A DNA stretch of 64,000 nucleotides from Lachnospiraceae bacterium (GCA_910575155.1 CAJTDX010000001.1:62001-126000); one strand, 5' to 3'; positions 43,541 to 53,434 are shown, numbered from the stretch's first letter. Made by a program: numbers and translations. The notes: generated by a model not told the origin, from the letters alone.

Positions 43541-45646
43541 CTACTCCTTACCGATATTTTTCAGAATCACCGCCGAATTGGGCGGAAGCGAGATGTGAAG
43601 ACGCCCGTTGTTCACCTGGTAGCGCTCTGGTTCCAGGGTATAGGAATCCGGCGTTGTAAACAAAATCCGTTCCAGTCTGGTACTGCGGTCCATCTGCGCA
43701 GGCCATACGCGCCACACCATATCTCTCTGAACATAATCGTTGTTAATCACAATCACAAACTGCTGCAGGCGGTTGAAACGGCCATAACACATAACCTGAT
43801 AATCTCCGCCGAGAAATTTCAAAGACCCGGTGCGAAACGCCTCATATCTTTTGTGAATCCGTATAATATCACGATGAAACGCCAGAAGTTCCTGGTCCTC
43901 TTTTCCCCATGGATAGGTTCTGCGGTTATCCGGATCTGTGAAGCCCACTACTCCTGCCTCGTCTCCGTAGTAGATCGTAGGCGCTCCCGGCCAGGTCATC
44001 TGAATCACTACCGCCTCTTTCATAACGCCTTTATTTACTTCTTCCCCCGCCGCTGCGCTTCCCAGATTGTCCACTCTTCCGACTTTATGATTGGTACGGG
44101 TCAAAAATCTGGAATGATCGTGGTTGGATAATTCATTCATGGCGCACTGTAATGAAGAGGTCATAAAGCGTGTCATATAATAATTCATGGCTCCTTCAAA
44201 ATTCTGATAATTCCCCAGCATATCCTGGCGGTAACCGTCGCTGTGCTTCTCCATTCCGGTGAGAAACCAGGTCAAAGGCTCCATAAAGGCGTCATAGTTC
44301 ATTACCGTATCCCACTGATCGCCGCGCAGCCATTCCACCGGATCTCCATAATGCTCGGCAAGCACAATGGCCTGCGGATTGGCTTCCCGCACAGCCTTTC
44401 GGAAATCTCTCCAAAACTGATGATTAAATTCCACGGAATGGCCCAGATCGGCCGCTACATCGAGACGCCAGCCGTCCGCATTAAAGGGCGGGGAAACCCA
44501 TTTCCTGCCTATATCCAGAATATACTCATACAATTCTTCAGAACCCTCATAATTGAGCTTCGGCAGCGTATCATGCCCCCACCAGCCGTCGTAACTGCCG
44601 TTATAAGGCCAGTGGTTCTCATCGTGAAACTGAAAAAAATTACGATACGGGCTGTCTCCCGATATATATGCCCCGGTGGCATATCCCAGCTCCTTCTCAT
44701 AAATTAATTCCCGGTCCAGCCATTTATTAAAGGAGCCGCAATGATTAAACACACCGTCCAGAATTACACGCATTCCCCGCTTATGCGCTTCTTCTACCAG
44801 TTTTGCGAACAATTCGTTGCTTGCCTCCAGATTTCTGCGGTCTGAAACACGCCTGATATATCTGGTCGCCCTGGTATTGTCGGTATCGCCGGGATTGAGC
44901 AGTTCTCCCCCGTCTTCTACAATTTTTCCATAATGCGGATCAATATAGTCGTAATCCTGGATATCGTATTTATGGTTGGAAGGAGAGACAAACAGGGGAT
45001 TAAAATACAGTACCTCCACGCCAAGATCCTGTAAATAATCAAGTTTCTGCATCACTCCTGTCAGATCTCCGCCATAAAATTCCCCTACCCCGAACTGAGC
45101 CGGGCATTTTTCCCAGTCATCCACATGCTGGCTGTATACCTTAATATAGTAATATTCATTTGTCAGTACATCATTGGTGGGATCTCCTTTACAGAAACGG
45201 TCCACCAGAATCTGATACATCACCGCCCCCTTCGCCCAGTCAGGAATAGAAAAGCCCGGTACAATGGTAAAAGCGTAATCCTGGCGGATCTCCGGAGATA
45301 CGCCCATACGGTCATAATAACAATGAAGCATTCCCGTGGCAATCTCAAAATAATACCGATAAGGTTCTGTCCCAAGCTGCACCTTTATCTTATAATAATC
45401 AAAAGGTCCTTTGGTCTCCTGCTTTTTCATAGGAATCTTTCCCGCATCACTGCGCAGCCATACAATATCCACATTATCTCTGGCTGTACGGAACGTAAGG
45501 GTCACTTCCCCGTTCTCCTCAGGTTCCGGCGGATCTCTGTAATCTCTGGTTCCATCAGAAAACAACGCATGTTTATGCAGCAAAGGCCGCATCAGCATCA
45601 TATATTGCTGCCTCTGATTTAATTCATAGATCGAATATTCTTTCAT
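43541..45646 (-). CDS. GH13 neopullulanase / cyclomaltodextrinase-like enzyme
   Basis: This 701-residue protein has no signal peptide and is therefore probably cytoplasmic. An N-terminal beta domain (about 30-140: GEVTLTFRTARDNVDIVWLR) precedes the (beta/alpha)8 barrel, which starts AVMYQILVDRFCKGDP. The catalytic residues are in DGWRLDVAADLG (Asp), VLAEHYGDP (Glu) and ELSNHDHSRF (Asp). A C-terminal beta domain ends LPPNSAVILKNIG. The layout is that of GH13_20 enzymes, which open cyclodextrins, maltodextrins or pullulan. I placed the start at ATG 45646, which has GAGG 8 bases upstream. It is separate from the AraC-type regulator by 104 bases. Confidence 0.88.
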   Translation of the reverse strand: MKEYSIYELNQRQQYMMLMRPLLHKHALFSDGTRDYRDPPEPEENGEVTLTFRTARDNVDIVWLRSDAGKIPMKKQETKGPFDYYKIKVQLGTEPYRYYFEIATGMLHCYYDRMGVSPEIRQDYAFTIVPGFSIPDWAKGAVMYQILVDRFCKGDPTNDVLTNEYYYIKVYSQHVDDWEKCPAQFGVGEFYGGDLTGVMQKLDYLQDLGVEVLYFNPLFVSPSNHKYDIQDYDYIDPHYGKIVEDGGELLNPGDTDNTRATRYIRRVSDRRNLEASNELFAKLVEEAHKRGMRVILDGVFNHCGSFNKWLDRELIYEKELGYATGAYISGDSPYRNFFQFHDENHWPYNGSYDGWWGHDTLPKLNYEGSEELYEYILDIGRKWVSPPFNADGWRLDVAADLGHSVEFNHQFWRDFRKAVREANPQAIVLAEHYGDPVEWLRGDQWDTVMNYDAFMEPLTWFLTGMEKHSDGYRQDMLGNYQNFEGAMNYYMTRFMTSSLQCAMNELSNHDHSRFLTRTNHKVGRVDNLGSAAAGEEVNKGVMKEAVVIQMTWPGAPTIYYGDEAGVVGFTDPDNRRTYPWGKEDQELLAFHRDIIRIHKRYEAFRTGSLKFLGGDYQVMCYGRFNRLQQFVIVINNDYVQRDMVWRVWPAQMDRSTRLERILFTTPDSYTLEPERYQVNNGRLHISLPPNSAVILKNIGKE

Positions 45647-45811
45647 AGACCTCAACCTCGTCATAAATTCTTCATAAATTAGTCTGTTGCTATCTATTTT
45701 ATATGATAGTTTCCCGGAAGTCAACAATTCCCCAAAAACACTTCACAGCGACAGGCTGTAATAGAACGGATATGATTTTCTTTTAATAGGAAGATACCTG
45801 CACGCTTCAGC

Positions 45812-45893
45812 GGCATATTTCTTTTCCGACGCAGTGCGATCATTGTTTTTTATTTTATGGGGAATCCGAAGGAATTTCCTATAAAATGAAAAA
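45812..45893. repeat. Dispersed repeat, copy A
   Basis: About 80 bases from GGCATATTTCTTTTC through GCAGTGCGAT to the hairpin GGGGAATCCGAAGGAATTTCC and ATAAAAT match 53570-53649 with about 10 differences. The hairpin part belongs to the TATAGGAAAT family. It lies against a terminator. Confidence 0.8.
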
Positions 45894-45917
45894 AGGCAGC
45901 ATCATCTGCTGCCTTTT
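45891..45917 (-). terminator. Terminator of the ftsH operon
   Basis: The 11-bp stem AAAAGGCAGCA/TGCTGCCTTTT has a 5-base loop and on the minus strand is followed by TT and an AT-rich tract. Confidence 0.75.
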
Positions 45918-46107
45918 AGGAGAAGGTATTTTTACTATGGGGTGTAGCAAAAACTATATAATGTATTGGGGGGTTTTTACAGTCATTATAGTACCACAGA
46001 ATGCGCAATAAGTGTGCACAAATTTCACAAAAATGAATATCAGTTTTTTAGTAATTTGTATGGTACTATTTTCCCAATACCATGCTTTTCACCGTATTCT
46101 GCACAAA

Positions 46108-47946
46108 TTATCCTTCAAACAGCGCCTCAAACTCATCTCTGCTTATTTTTTCCTTTTCCAGCAGAAGATCCGCGCATTTATGGAGAATCGTTTCATGCTC
46201 CTTAAGAATGCTCTTTGACCTGGCATAACATTCATCAATAATCCGTTTAATTTCCTGGTCAATGATACCTGCAATATTCTCGCCGTAAGATCTGGTATGC
46301 GCCAAATCTCTGCCGATAAATACCTCGTCGTCGTCGTTATCGTAGTTGATAAGGCCCACATGCTCCGACATACCATAACGTGTCACCATCGCCTTGGCCA
46401 CTCCGGTTGCCTGTTTGATATCCTGGGAGGCTCCTGTGGTGATATCATCAAAAATCATTTCTTCCGCCACTCTGCCGCCCAGATCCACAATAATCTCCTG
46501 CAGCATTCTGCCTCTGGTATTAAACATTTCTTCGCGTTCCGGCAAAGGCATCGTATAGCCCGCGGCTCCGACTCCGGTCGGAATGATAGACACGGAATAC
46601 ACCGGCCCCACATCCGGCAGCACATGAAACAGAATGGCATGACCCGCCTCATGATATGCTGTGATCCGCTTTTCTTTGTCCGTAATAATGCGGCTCTTCT
46701 TCTCAGAACCAATTCCAACCTTCACAAAAGATTTGCGGATATCTCCCTGAATAATATAGCCCCGGTCTTCCTTTGCCGCAAAAATAGCGGCCTCATTGAG
46801 CAGGTTTTCCAGATCTGCGCCTGTAAACCCGGCCGTGGTCTGGGCAATCTGCTTCAAATCCACATCATCGCCCAGCGGTTTATTTTTAGCATGGACTTTC
46901 AGGATTTCTTCTCTGCCGCCCACATCCGGACGTCCCACGTGTACCTTCCGGTCAAAACGACCCGGACGCATGATCGCGGGATCCAGAATATCCACACGGT
47001 TTGTCGCCGCCATCACAATAATCCCCTCATTGACGCCAAAACCGTCCATTTCTACCAGAAGCTGATTCAAAGTCTGTTCTCTTTCATCGTGACCGCCGCC
47101 CATACCAGTTCCGCGCCGCCTTGCCACGGCGTCAATCTCGTCAATAAATACAATACAGGGGGCGTTTTTCTTCGCCTCCTCGAAGAGATCCCGCACACGG
47201 GAGGCTCCCACGCCTACAAACATTTCCACAAAATCGGAACCGGAAATGCTGAAAAACGGAACGCCCGCTTCTCCGGCAACCGCTTTGGCAAGCAGCGTCT
47301 TACCAGTTCCGGGAGGCCCCACCAGAAGCACTCCCTTGGGAATCCTCGCACCCAGTTTGGTATATTTTCTGGGAGCGCGCAAAAAATCCACCAGTTCCTC
47401 TAATTCTTCTTTCTCTTCCTTTAGTCCGGCAACGCTGGCAAAATTGACTTTTTTATTTTCATCGGTAGTCATTTTGGCACGGCTTTTGCCGAAATTCATC
47501 ATCCTATTTCCGCCGCCGGAAGAAGCTGCCGCGTGATTCGTCATTATAATATAGAAGACAAACAGTACGCCAAACAGAATCAGCGTGGGCAGCAGGGAAA
47601 TCAGCCAGTTTTCCTCCGGCATCTGCTGCACCACAAAATCTTTAAATCCATATGATTTCATGGTCTCCTGAAGCGTATTGATATCTGACACATACAGGGT
47701 CCTCACTGCATTACGGGATTCACTCTTCAAAGTCACGTCCGCCTCGCCGCTTGGGACCTCCCGGTTCTGGGAAACCACCACAGACAATACATGCTCTGTC
47801 TCCAGGTCTTCTTCAAACTGCGCGTACGTATAGACGGAATTCTGGCCAAACCCGGAAGAGCTGTCACGAAATATCCAGAGCAATGCGAGAATGACAATTA
47901 CCGCAATATACAATCCGAATGCCCTGTAACGTTTTTGATTACTCAT
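46108..47946 (-). CDS. ftsH: ATP-dependent zinc metalloprotease FtsH
   Basis: This 612-residue membrane-anchored AAA+ protease degrades misfolded membrane proteins and short-lived regulators. It has two membrane segments (about 9-26 and 113-136) around an extracytoplasmic domain. The AAA module has Walker A GPPGTGKT, Walker [11 protein letters not shown] and the SRH ([19 protein letters not shown]). The M41 protease domain has the zinc site HEAGHAILF and a later Asp. The length is typical. It follows hpt by 34 bases and closes the sporulation/division cluster, as in Bacillus. Confidence 0.96.
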   Translation of the reverse strand: MSNQKRYRAFGLYIAVIVILALLWIFRDSSSGFGQNSVYTYAQFEEDLETEHVLSVVVSQNREVPSGEADVTLKSESRNAVRTLYVSDINTLQETMKSYGFKDFVVQQMPEENWLISLLPTLILFGVLFVFYIIMTNHAAASSGGGNRMMNFGKSRAKMTTDENKKVNFASVAGLKEEKEELEELVDFLRAPRKYTKLGARIPKGVLLVGPPGTGKTLLAKAVAGEAGVPFFSISGSDFVEMFVGVGASRVRDLFEEAKKNAPCIVFIDEIDAVARRRGTGMGGGHDEREQTLNQLLVEMDGFGVNEGIIVMAATNRVDILDPAIMRPGRFDRKVHVGRPDVGGREEILKVHAKNKPLGDDVDLKQIAQTTAGFTGADLENLLNEAAIFAAKEDRGYIIQGDIRKSFVKVGIGSEKKSRIITDKEKRITAYHEAGHAILFHVLPDVGPVYSVSIIPTGVGAAGYTMPLPEREEMFNTRGRMLQEIIVDLGGRVAEEMIFDDITTGASQDIKQATGVAKAMVTRYGMSEHVGLINYDNDDDEVFIGRDLAHTRSYGENIAGIIDQEIKRIIDECYARSKSILKEHETILHKCADLLLEKEKISRDEFEALFEG

Positions 47947-47980
47947 TATTAATAACTTTTCTCCTTTCCTGTTATCTACT

Positions 47981-48502
47981 TCAAAGCTCTACCACTCCCA
48001 CATAGGGAAGATTACGGTAATGCTGCATATAATCAAGACCATAGCCTACGACAAATTCATCCGGAATGGCAAATCCGGTATAATCCACATGCACATCCGC
48101 AATCCGGCGTTCCGGTTTATCCAGCAGTGTGCAGAGCCGCAGGCTCTTTGGTTTTCTGCTTTTCAAATTCTCCAACAAATAACTCAGCGTCCTGCCGGAA
48201 TCCACAATATCCTCCACTACCAGCACATGTTTGCCCTGGATTTCCTCATCGAGGTCTTTCACAAGTTTTACCACGCCGCTGGATTTGGTTCCGTTCCCAT
48301 AACTGGACACGGACATAAAGTCAATAGATACCGGTACTGTCAGCCGCTTTGCCAGCTCACAGGTGAAAAAAACGCCTCCTTTCAGGACGCTGACCAGATG
48401 CACTGGCTCTCCCTGATAATGCTCACTGATCTCTTTTCCCATCTCACAAATTCTTCTCTCAACTTCCTCTTCTGAAATTAACACGCGGACTGTCTCACTC
48501 AT
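47981..48502 (-). CDS. hpt: Hypoxanthine phosphoribosyltransferase
   Basis: This 173-residue purine-salvage enzyme converts hypoxanthine or guanine plus PRPP to IMP or GMP. It has the PRPP-binding motif VLVVEDIVDSGRTLSYLL, the flexible-loop region MSVSSYGNGTKSSG and the C-terminal DEFVVGYGLDY. The start ATG 48502 lies just after the overlapping end of tilS, with GGAGGAG as ribosome site, so the two are coupled. The tilS-hpt-ftsH order is conserved in Firmicutes. Confidence 0.95.
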   Translation of the reverse strand: MSETVRVLISEEEVERRICEMGKEISEHYQGEPVHLVSVLKGGVFFTCELAKRLTVPVSIDFMSVSSYGNGTKSSGVVKLVKDLDEEIQGKHVLVVEDIVDSGRTLSYLLENLKSRKPKSLRLCTLLDKPERRIADVHVDYTGFAIPDEFVVGYGLDYMQHYRNLPYVGVVEL

Positions 48503-49886
48503 GTGCTGCTCCTCCATTTACTCGTATCTCCAGGACTCTTCTGGTATGCTCTGTCACCTTTACATCTTCACTGATGCGATAACCAAGAACCCAAAGAATA
48601 TGGGTATCATCTGCCAGAAGCAACGTCTGGTCCCTCTGATATCCCGGCACCTTCTCATCTACAAAGTATTTCTTCAGCTTTTTTCTTCTGCCCTGTGCAT
48701 CGATCACCAGGAAATCATGTTCCCGCCGGGTTCTTATTCGCATAGTACCTTTTATTCTATCATAGTCCATCCATTTCGTATACCTATTTTGCGGAATTTC
48801 TTCTTTTTGAGGAATTTTATTCCATATGCGGGTATGAATTTCATATCCGTACGGAGAAATGCACAGCCTGCCATTGTCAGAAATCTCCCATTCCAACGTA
48901 TGGTTCCGCTCCTGCTTTTCTCTCGTTCTCAGCAAAACCCCCTCGTAAATACGTACCGCCTCCACGTTTCCGGGAAAAGAAACGCTCCTTCCGCTCTGCA
49001 GATCAAACAAATCCTGCAGATTCTCCACATGGACTCTTGAAATATCACGGCTGCTCCCTGCCGCCTTTACCAGCGCTTTTCGAAGCGCTTCCCTGAAAAC
49101 CACCGGTTTTTCATTCAGCAGTTCCCGCAAAATGCAGATTCCGCCTGCCTGTTCACAGATATAGGCTTTTGCCGCCTGCTCTGACAGTTCTTCAATCAGC
49201 TCCGCCGCCTCTGATACAAACGCCGCGGACTGGTGCATATGAACGACGGCGCCCGGATTAATTTCACACAATACCGGCAGCGCCTGATGGCGGATTTTAT
49301 TGCGGGTATATAAAATCTCCCCATTGGTCTGGTCTGTGCGGTATGACTGGTTTTTCTGCGCCAGATCATGCTCAATCTCCCGGCGGGTTACGCACAACAG
49401 CGGACGGATAATCTGCCCCCGCACCGCAGGGATTCCGCATAAGCCTTTCAGCCCCGCGCCCCGCGCCAAATGAAAAAGCATCGTCTCTGCACAGTCGTTC
49501 TGATTATGCGCCACCGCAATTTTATCCGCTCCAAATTCTCCGGCTGCCTGTTCAAAATACCGATAACGCAATTCCCTGGCTCCTTCTTCCAGAGACAGCT
49601 TTTTGCTTCTGGCATATCCTTTGGCGTCGCAGTGGTATATTCTGCATGGGATCTGGCGCTTTTCACAGAATTTTTCCACAAATTCCGCATCCTCAAGGCT
49701 CTCCCGCCCGCGAATGCCATGTTCCACATGAACTGCGCACAGTCTGATTCCAAGCTCTTTGTGCAGTTCCAGCAGCGTCAGCAGCAGACAGAGAGAATCC
49801 GCTCCCCCGGACACTGCCGCAAGCACGCAGTCCCCCTCTTCTACCATATGATGTTCCTCTATAAAATTTCTCACTTTATTCCGCAT
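48495..49886 (-). CDS. tilS: tRNA(Ile)-lysidine synthase
   Basis: This 463-residue essential enzyme changes C34 of tRNA-Ile(CAU) to lysidine with ATP and lysine, so that AUA is read as Ile. The PP-loop AAVSGGADSLCLL lies at about residues 23-36. HVEHGIRG and KIAVAHNQNDCAETMLFHLARG complete the N-terminal domain. The C-terminal domain is present (RRKKLKKYFVDEKVP...). It lies 34 bases after spoIIE and overlaps hpt. Confidence 0.94.
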   Translation of the reverse strand: MRNKVRNFIEEHHMVEEGDCVLAAVSGGADSLCLLLTLLELHKELGIRLCAVHVEHGIRGRESLEDAEFVEKFCEKRQIPCRIYHCDAKGYARSKKLSLEEGARELRYRYFEQAAGEFGADKIAVAHNQNDCAETMLFHLARGAGLKGLCGIPAVRGQIIRPLLCVTRREIEHDLAQKNQSYRTDQTNGEILYTRNKIRHQALPVLCEINPGAVVHMHQSAAFVSEAAELIEELSEQAAKAYICEQAGGICILRELLNEKPVVFREALRKALVKAAGSSRDISRVHVENLQDLFDLQSGRSVSFPGNVEAVRIYEGVLLRTREKQERNHTLEWEISDNGRLCISPYGYEIHTRIWNKIPQKEEIPQNRYTKWMDYDRIKGTMRIRTRREHDFLVIDAQGRRKKLKKYFVDEKVPGYQRDQTLLLADDTHILWVLGYRISEDVKVTEHTRRVLEIRVNGGAAHE

Positions 49887-49920
49887 CGCTATCTCCTGTA
49901 AATAAAAATGTCCCGGCGCC

Positions 49921-51771
49921 TCACTTCTTCCAGATTCCGGTAACCAGAACCGTCATATCGTCGGGAACCTTCCCCGCGGTAAATAACAGAATCTGTTCCA
50001 GAATCTGCTTTGCCATCTGTCCGGGATTGTTGCCCTCAAGCGTCTCTAAAATCTCCCGCATCGTTTCTTCCGGCACAGGCACTTTGAGATAATCCAGCAC
50101 GCCGTCAGAAAGAAGCACCACAAAATCTCCATCCTGGAGCTGTCTGCGGCTCTGCTCAATTTCAATCTGATGAAAAATCCCTGCCGGAAGACTGGCGGAA
50201 GAAATACACTCTACTTCCTCTCCCCGCTTTATGAACGTCGCCGACGCCCCGATTTTATAAAATTCACACATTCCGGTATACAAATCCAAAGAAGCGAGAT
50301 CCACCGTAGAAAACATTCCGTCTTCCCCCTGAATCACCATTGCCGAATTCATCATGCGGATGGCCGTCTCTTTCTGAAAGCCGGATTCTAAAAATTTCTC
50401 TATTAACTCTATCACCATTTCGCTTTCCTTACAAGCATTGATTCCAGAACCCATACCGTCAGACAATGCCATCACGCATTCTCCACCCTCCAGATCGAGA
50501 AATGAAAAGCTGTCGCCGGACACCTGGGCATGGTCTTTGGTCAGTCTCGCCACTCCCTGGAGAACATGAAACAGAGTGTCTTCCTCAAAAGTCAGAAATG
50601 TTTCCTCTTTTCCAATAAGGCTGCGCGTATATTTTCCGGGAACCATCTCCCTTCTCAGACCCTGACTGGCCGCTTTTGCCAGTTCCTTTACCGGCACACA
50701 GTTCCCCCATTTTGACGCTGCTCTTAACTGCAAAGACAATTTTTCATTGTGCCGCTGGTACAAATGGATCTCTTTGACCTGTATTCCCCTCTCTTTGAGA
50801 CGGTATTTTACAGACGATACCATCCTTGCTTCCTGCTGGCTTACATCACGGTATTCTCTGGCGCAGTCTTCCATGATATATGCCATGGCGTCAAGCTGTT
50901 CTGCAATAATCCCCCGGTTTTCCAGCAGGCGGTTATACCAGGCAAGATTTAACCTTGCCTTTTCAAATATTCCCACCGCTTCCTCCACAATACTGTCTGA
51001 ATAAGGACAGCAGCCGGCCAGTTCCCGGTGTACTTCTTCCTCTGCGCTTCCCCGGTTTTCTATGGAATGAAACAGCCGGAAAAAAAGCTCATACATAGGA
51101 CTGGTTTCCTCCTGCCAGCAAATCGCGCACTGGTCGCAGCTTATACAAATCTTGCCCGTAATCTCCTGCTGCATCTTTCCCATTTCCTCTGGTTCAAAAT
51201 CGCTCTTAAAACTCTCCATCTGCGAAAAAATCTTAGACAGACCGCTGAATGACCTGGCGTACGTCTGCAGCTTCTCGCCATGCTCCGGAGCAGTCTGTTC
51301 GACGCTGCTTCTCACCGGAAGCGGCAAGAGATGATCTTCCAAAAACCTGTGTACCACCGGAGACAAGACCAATACCATGGTATATACCAGCACGGATTCC
51401 AACACGCCCATCCAGATGACCGTGCGGTTGCGCACCAGCATCAGCTCTCCCGCGATGGTGAGCAGAAGCACACTGGCGCCCGCCGTCCCTGCCCCCACAT
51501 AAGTACGGCAGTTTTTGTACGCCCATTCCACCAGCTTAATCACCACCCCTGTAATCAGCAGAACCATCGTATACTTCGCCATCGCCTGCACGGATGTAAA
51601 CAACGCCATACCAAAAATACCAAAAATCAAAAGCAGCGTCCGGTTCACTTCTTCCAGACAGATCGCCGCAAAGACTCCCGGGATCAGCGGATAGCACCCC
51701 GCAAACTCCACTTTTGCCGCCAGCGCCGCAATCCCATACAGCGCTATTTCTTTCCATTTTCTTTTATCCAT
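49921..51771 (-). CDS. spoIIE: Stage II sporulation protein E (PP2C phosphatase)
   Basis: This 616-residue membrane phosphatase dephosphorylates SpoIIAA-P to release sigma-F in the forespore and takes part in polar septation. The N-terminal part (about 1-150) has several membrane segments (ALYGIAALAAKVEF..., LLLIFGIFGMALFTS, ASVLLLTIAGEL, ESVLVYTMVLVLSPVV). The central region carries conserved Cys (CISCDQCAICW). The C-terminal PPM domain (about 390-616) has ALSDGMGSGINACKES and FVVLLSDGVLDYL. It is shorter than the 827-residue Bacillus protein, mainly in the membrane region, as is common in clostridia. Its promoter at 51815-51848 has Spo0A-type features. Confidence 0.94.
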   Translation of the reverse strand: MDKRKWKEIALYGIAALAAKVEFAGCYPLIPGVFAAICLEEVNRTLLLIFGIFGMALFTSVQAMAKYTMVLLITGVVIKLVEWAYKNCRTYVGAGTAGASVLLLTIAGELMLVRNRTVIWMGVLESVLVYTMVLVLSPVVHRFLEDHLLPLPVRSSVEQTAPEHGEKLQTYARSFSGLSKIFSQMESFKSDFEPEEMGKMQQEITGKICISCDQCAICWQEETSPMYELFFRLFHSIENRGSAEEEVHRELAGCCPYSDSIVEEAVGIFEKARLNLAWYNRLLENRGIIAEQLDAMAYIMEDCAREYRDVSQQEARMVSSVKYRLKERGIQVKEIHLYQRHNEKLSLQLRAASKWGNCVPVKELAKAASQGLRREMVPGKYTRSLIGKEETFLTFEEDTLFHVLQGVARLTKDHAQVSGDSFSFLDLEGGECVMALSDGMGSGINACKESEMVIELIEKFLESGFQKETAIRMMNSAMVIQGEDGMFSTVDLASLDLYTGMCEFYKIGASATFIKRGEEVECISSASLPAGIFHQIEIEQSRRQLQDGDFVVLLSDGVLDYLKVPVPEETMREILETLEGNNPGQMAKQILEQILLFTAGKVPDDMTVLVTGIWKK

Positions 51772-51814
51772 CTCTCATATCCTCCTTTTCTGCCGCCCTC
51801 TGCGTGCAGGAGTT

Positions 51815-51848
51815 ATTATAAAAAGAGGACTCTGAAATGTTTGTCAAA
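51815..51848 (-). promoter_or_regulatory. Spo0A-type promoter of spoIIE with 21-bp spacer
   Basis: On the minus strand a perfect -35 TTGACA (51847-51842) and a perfect -10 TATAAT (51820-51815) are 21 bases apart. The Spo0A box TTTGTCAAA (51840-51848, plus strand) matches TTTGTCRAA and covers the -35. Bacillus spoIIE and spoIIG promoters have the same unusual 21-22 bp spacing and are activated by Spo0A-P with sigma-A. Confidence 0.75.
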
Positions 51849-51882
51849 ACCGGTATCGGTTTTCAAAAACTTTTAGACAAAA

Positions 51883-51922
51883 AATCCCTTAGAATCACTG
51901 CTTATGGCGATTCTAAGGGATT
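51883..51922 (-). terminator. Terminator of the yabP-yabQ-divIC operon
   Basis: The 14-bp stem AATCCCTTAGAATC/GATTCTAAGGGATT has a 12-base loop and is followed on the minus strand by TTTTTTGTC. It separates divIC from spoIIE. Confidence 0.9.
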
Positions 51923-51966
51923 CAGGCTTCTCAGGAAATTCACTTTCACTTCCTGGTGTCTTGCGT

Positions 51967-52314
51967 TCAGTTCTTTTCCCTTTTTTCCTTAAAAATAATC
52001 TCATTATCATGAACGAGACCCAGTCTGGTCTTTGCTGCCTGTTCTATGTATTCTTCTGTATTTATATATTTCTCATATTCCTCCAGTTCTTTCTTGCGCT
52101 GTTCCTCAGATTCCAGTTGTGCCTGCATTTCTTTCTGTCTGCTTCTGTAGGACTCATTCTTATGGTGCAAATTAATAATCTGAATAGACATAACACCTGC
52201 CAAAATCAGTACAATCAGAGTAATGCATAGCATCCCGTTTTTATTCTGCCTTCCTCTTCTGCGCATTCGGGTTCTCTGTGCACTTGCCTTTCGTGCTTCT
52301 TGTCTTCTTCCCAT
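51967..52314 (-). CDS. divIC: Septum formation initiator, DivIC/FtsB family
   Basis: This 115-residue single-pass membrane protein belongs to the division machinery (with DivIB and FtsL). It has a basic cytoplasmic N-terminus (RRQEARKASAQRTRMRRRG), one membrane helix (about 29-47, LCITLIVLILAGVMSIQII) and an outer coiled coil (KNESYRSRQKEMQAQLESEEQRKKELE). It ends with the conserved YIEQAAKTRLGLVHDNEIIF. Its place after yabQ is the conserved one. Confidence 0.9.
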   Translation of the reverse strand: MGRRQEARKASAQRTRMRRRGRQNKNGMLCITLIVLILAGVMSIQIINLHHKNESYRSRQKEMQAQLESEEQRKKELEEYEKYINTEEYIEQAAKTRLGLVHDNEIIFKEKREKN

Positions 52315-52341
52315 TTAAATGCCTTTCATTCTTTAATTCGT

Positions 52342-52815
52342 TTAAAGTTTACACATTCCTATTCTAACCGCTCTCCATAATTTTTTCAATTGTTTTTTTA
52401 AAAACCGTAAGACTTTTTTCGATTTCTTTCTCACGTGACCTACAGGCCTTTTTAGCAGACGGGCTGTCCATGCCAAAGGTCTGCTGAGGACAAACAGTAT
52501 TTTTTCCAATAGAAATACGCTGCCTTTTACCACCCAGGCGCTGAATATCAGGTTATAGATCAACATTCCCACCAACACTCCGCCAATGACAAAGCCCCGA
52601 ATGTAACCGCTGTTTTCCCGATACAGCATTGCAAACAGCGCTGCCGCGCTTCCAATCCAGAATATCAAATCTTCTCCGCCAACCAGCCACAGCTTATGCG
52701 GAACGATTCTGCGGAAAATGCGCAGAACATCGTAAATCAGCAGCAATAAGATCCCTGTAAAGAATGCTGCCAGCAGCACATCGGTTTCTTTTAAAATCCC
52801 CGCGCTGACTTCCAT
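52342..52815 (-). CDS. yabQ: Spore cortex protein YabQ
   Basis: This 157-residue membrane protein is needed for spore cortex formation in Bacillus. It has several membrane helices (LLAAFFTGILLLLIYDVLRIF, LIFWIGSAAALFAMLYR, GFVIGGVLVGMLIYNLIFSAWVV). The motif YDVLRIFRRI is typical, and a basic C-terminal tail ends LKKQLKKLWRAVRIG. Its ATG overlaps the yabP stop by one base. Confidence 0.9.
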   Translation of the reverse strand: MEVSAGILKETDVLLAAFFTGILLLLIYDVLRIFRRIVPHKLWLVGGEDLIFWIGSAAALFAMLYRENSGYIRGFVIGGVLVGMLIYNLIFSAWVVKGSVFLLEKILFVLSRPLAWTARLLKRPVGHVRKKSKKVLRFLKKQLKKLWRAVRIGMCKL

Positions 52816-53102
52816 TATTTAAAGAGCCTTCCCAGCAGGGATTCATTCTGTTTTGCAGAAGGCTTTACGTCTGAGTAGGTAAGACTGTCTATTTTCCCTT
52901 CGATATCTATTTCTCCCTTTTCCAGCGTCAGGCGGTTTACATGAAGGTCGTTCCCCTTTATCATTAGCATACCCAGTTCCGTCTCCAGCAAGACTTCTCC
53001 CACATCAAAGGAAAGTACGTCTATTACACCGTTGAGCACCCCGCTTTTCCGGTTGGAGATCATAAGCTTATGACCGCCCCCTGTCCCGGTTCTTTCTTCC
53101 AT
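52815..53102 (-). CDS. yabP: Sporulation protein YabP
   Basis: This 95-residue protein has the YabP/YqfC fold (HKLMISNRKSGVLNGVIDVLSFDVGEVLLETELGML, then GNDLHVNRLTLEKGEIDIEGKIDSL). YabP is made in the mother cell and works with YabQ in cortex formation. GGAGG lies 6 bases before the start. It heads the yabP-yabQ-divIC transcript, 92 bases after rqcP. Confidence 0.92.
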   Translation of the reverse strand: MEERTGTGGGHKLMISNRKSGVLNGVIDVLSFDVGEVLLETELGMLMIKGNDLHVNRLTLEKGEIDIEGKIDSLTYSDVKPSAKQNESLLGRLFK

Positions 53103-53194
53103 TCAAAAACCTCCTTCCATATATCCAGGATCAAGTATGTCCTTTTTAAATATATGAAAGAGGTATGGTTTTATTCCTGATTTCTATTCTTCTA

Positions 53195-53434
53195 TTATAA
53201 ATATTTAAACAGCTCTTTTGCTTCTTCCTTCTTGCTGGTGTCCTGGATGGAAAGCACTTCCACCTTTACATTTTTCGTTCCAAAACCAATCTCAATCGTG
53301 TCTCCCACCTTCACATCCTGCGAGGCTTTTGCTGTTTTTCCGTTTACAGATACTCTTCCGGCGTCACACGCTTCATTTGCCACCGTTCTGCGTTTGATTA
53401 ACCGGGATACTTTTAAATATTTGTCAAGTCTCAT
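53195..53434 (-). CDS. rqcP: S4-domain RNA-binding protein RqcP (Hsp15 family)
   Basis: This 79-residue protein is an S4 domain (MRLDKYLKVSRLIKRRTVANEACDAGRV, then VSVNGKTAKASQDVKVGDTIEI). In Bacillus the same gene (yabO) encodes RqcP, which helps RqcH add C-terminal alanine tails to peptides on obstructed 50S subunits. The length and the position before yabP match. Confidence 0.9.
   Translation of the reverse strand: MRLDKYLKVSRLIKRRTVANEACDAGRVSVNGKTAKASQDVKVGDTIEIGFGTKNVKVEVLSIQDTSKKEEAKELFKYL

Larger units (their letters stand above)
45647..46107. other. Intergenic region downstream of ftsH
   Basis: The 461 bases hold the hairpin repeat at 45812-45893, the terminator at 45891-45917 and AT-rich sequence. 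Near 45736 there is a fragment AAAACACTTCACAG similar to part of the repeat at 25552. I see no gene. Confidence 0.6.

Noticed and set aside
46297-47403. 368-residue plus-strand frame opposite ftsH
   Set aside because: It is antisense to a highly conserved gene, His/Arg-rich and without a ribosome site. It is a shadow frame.
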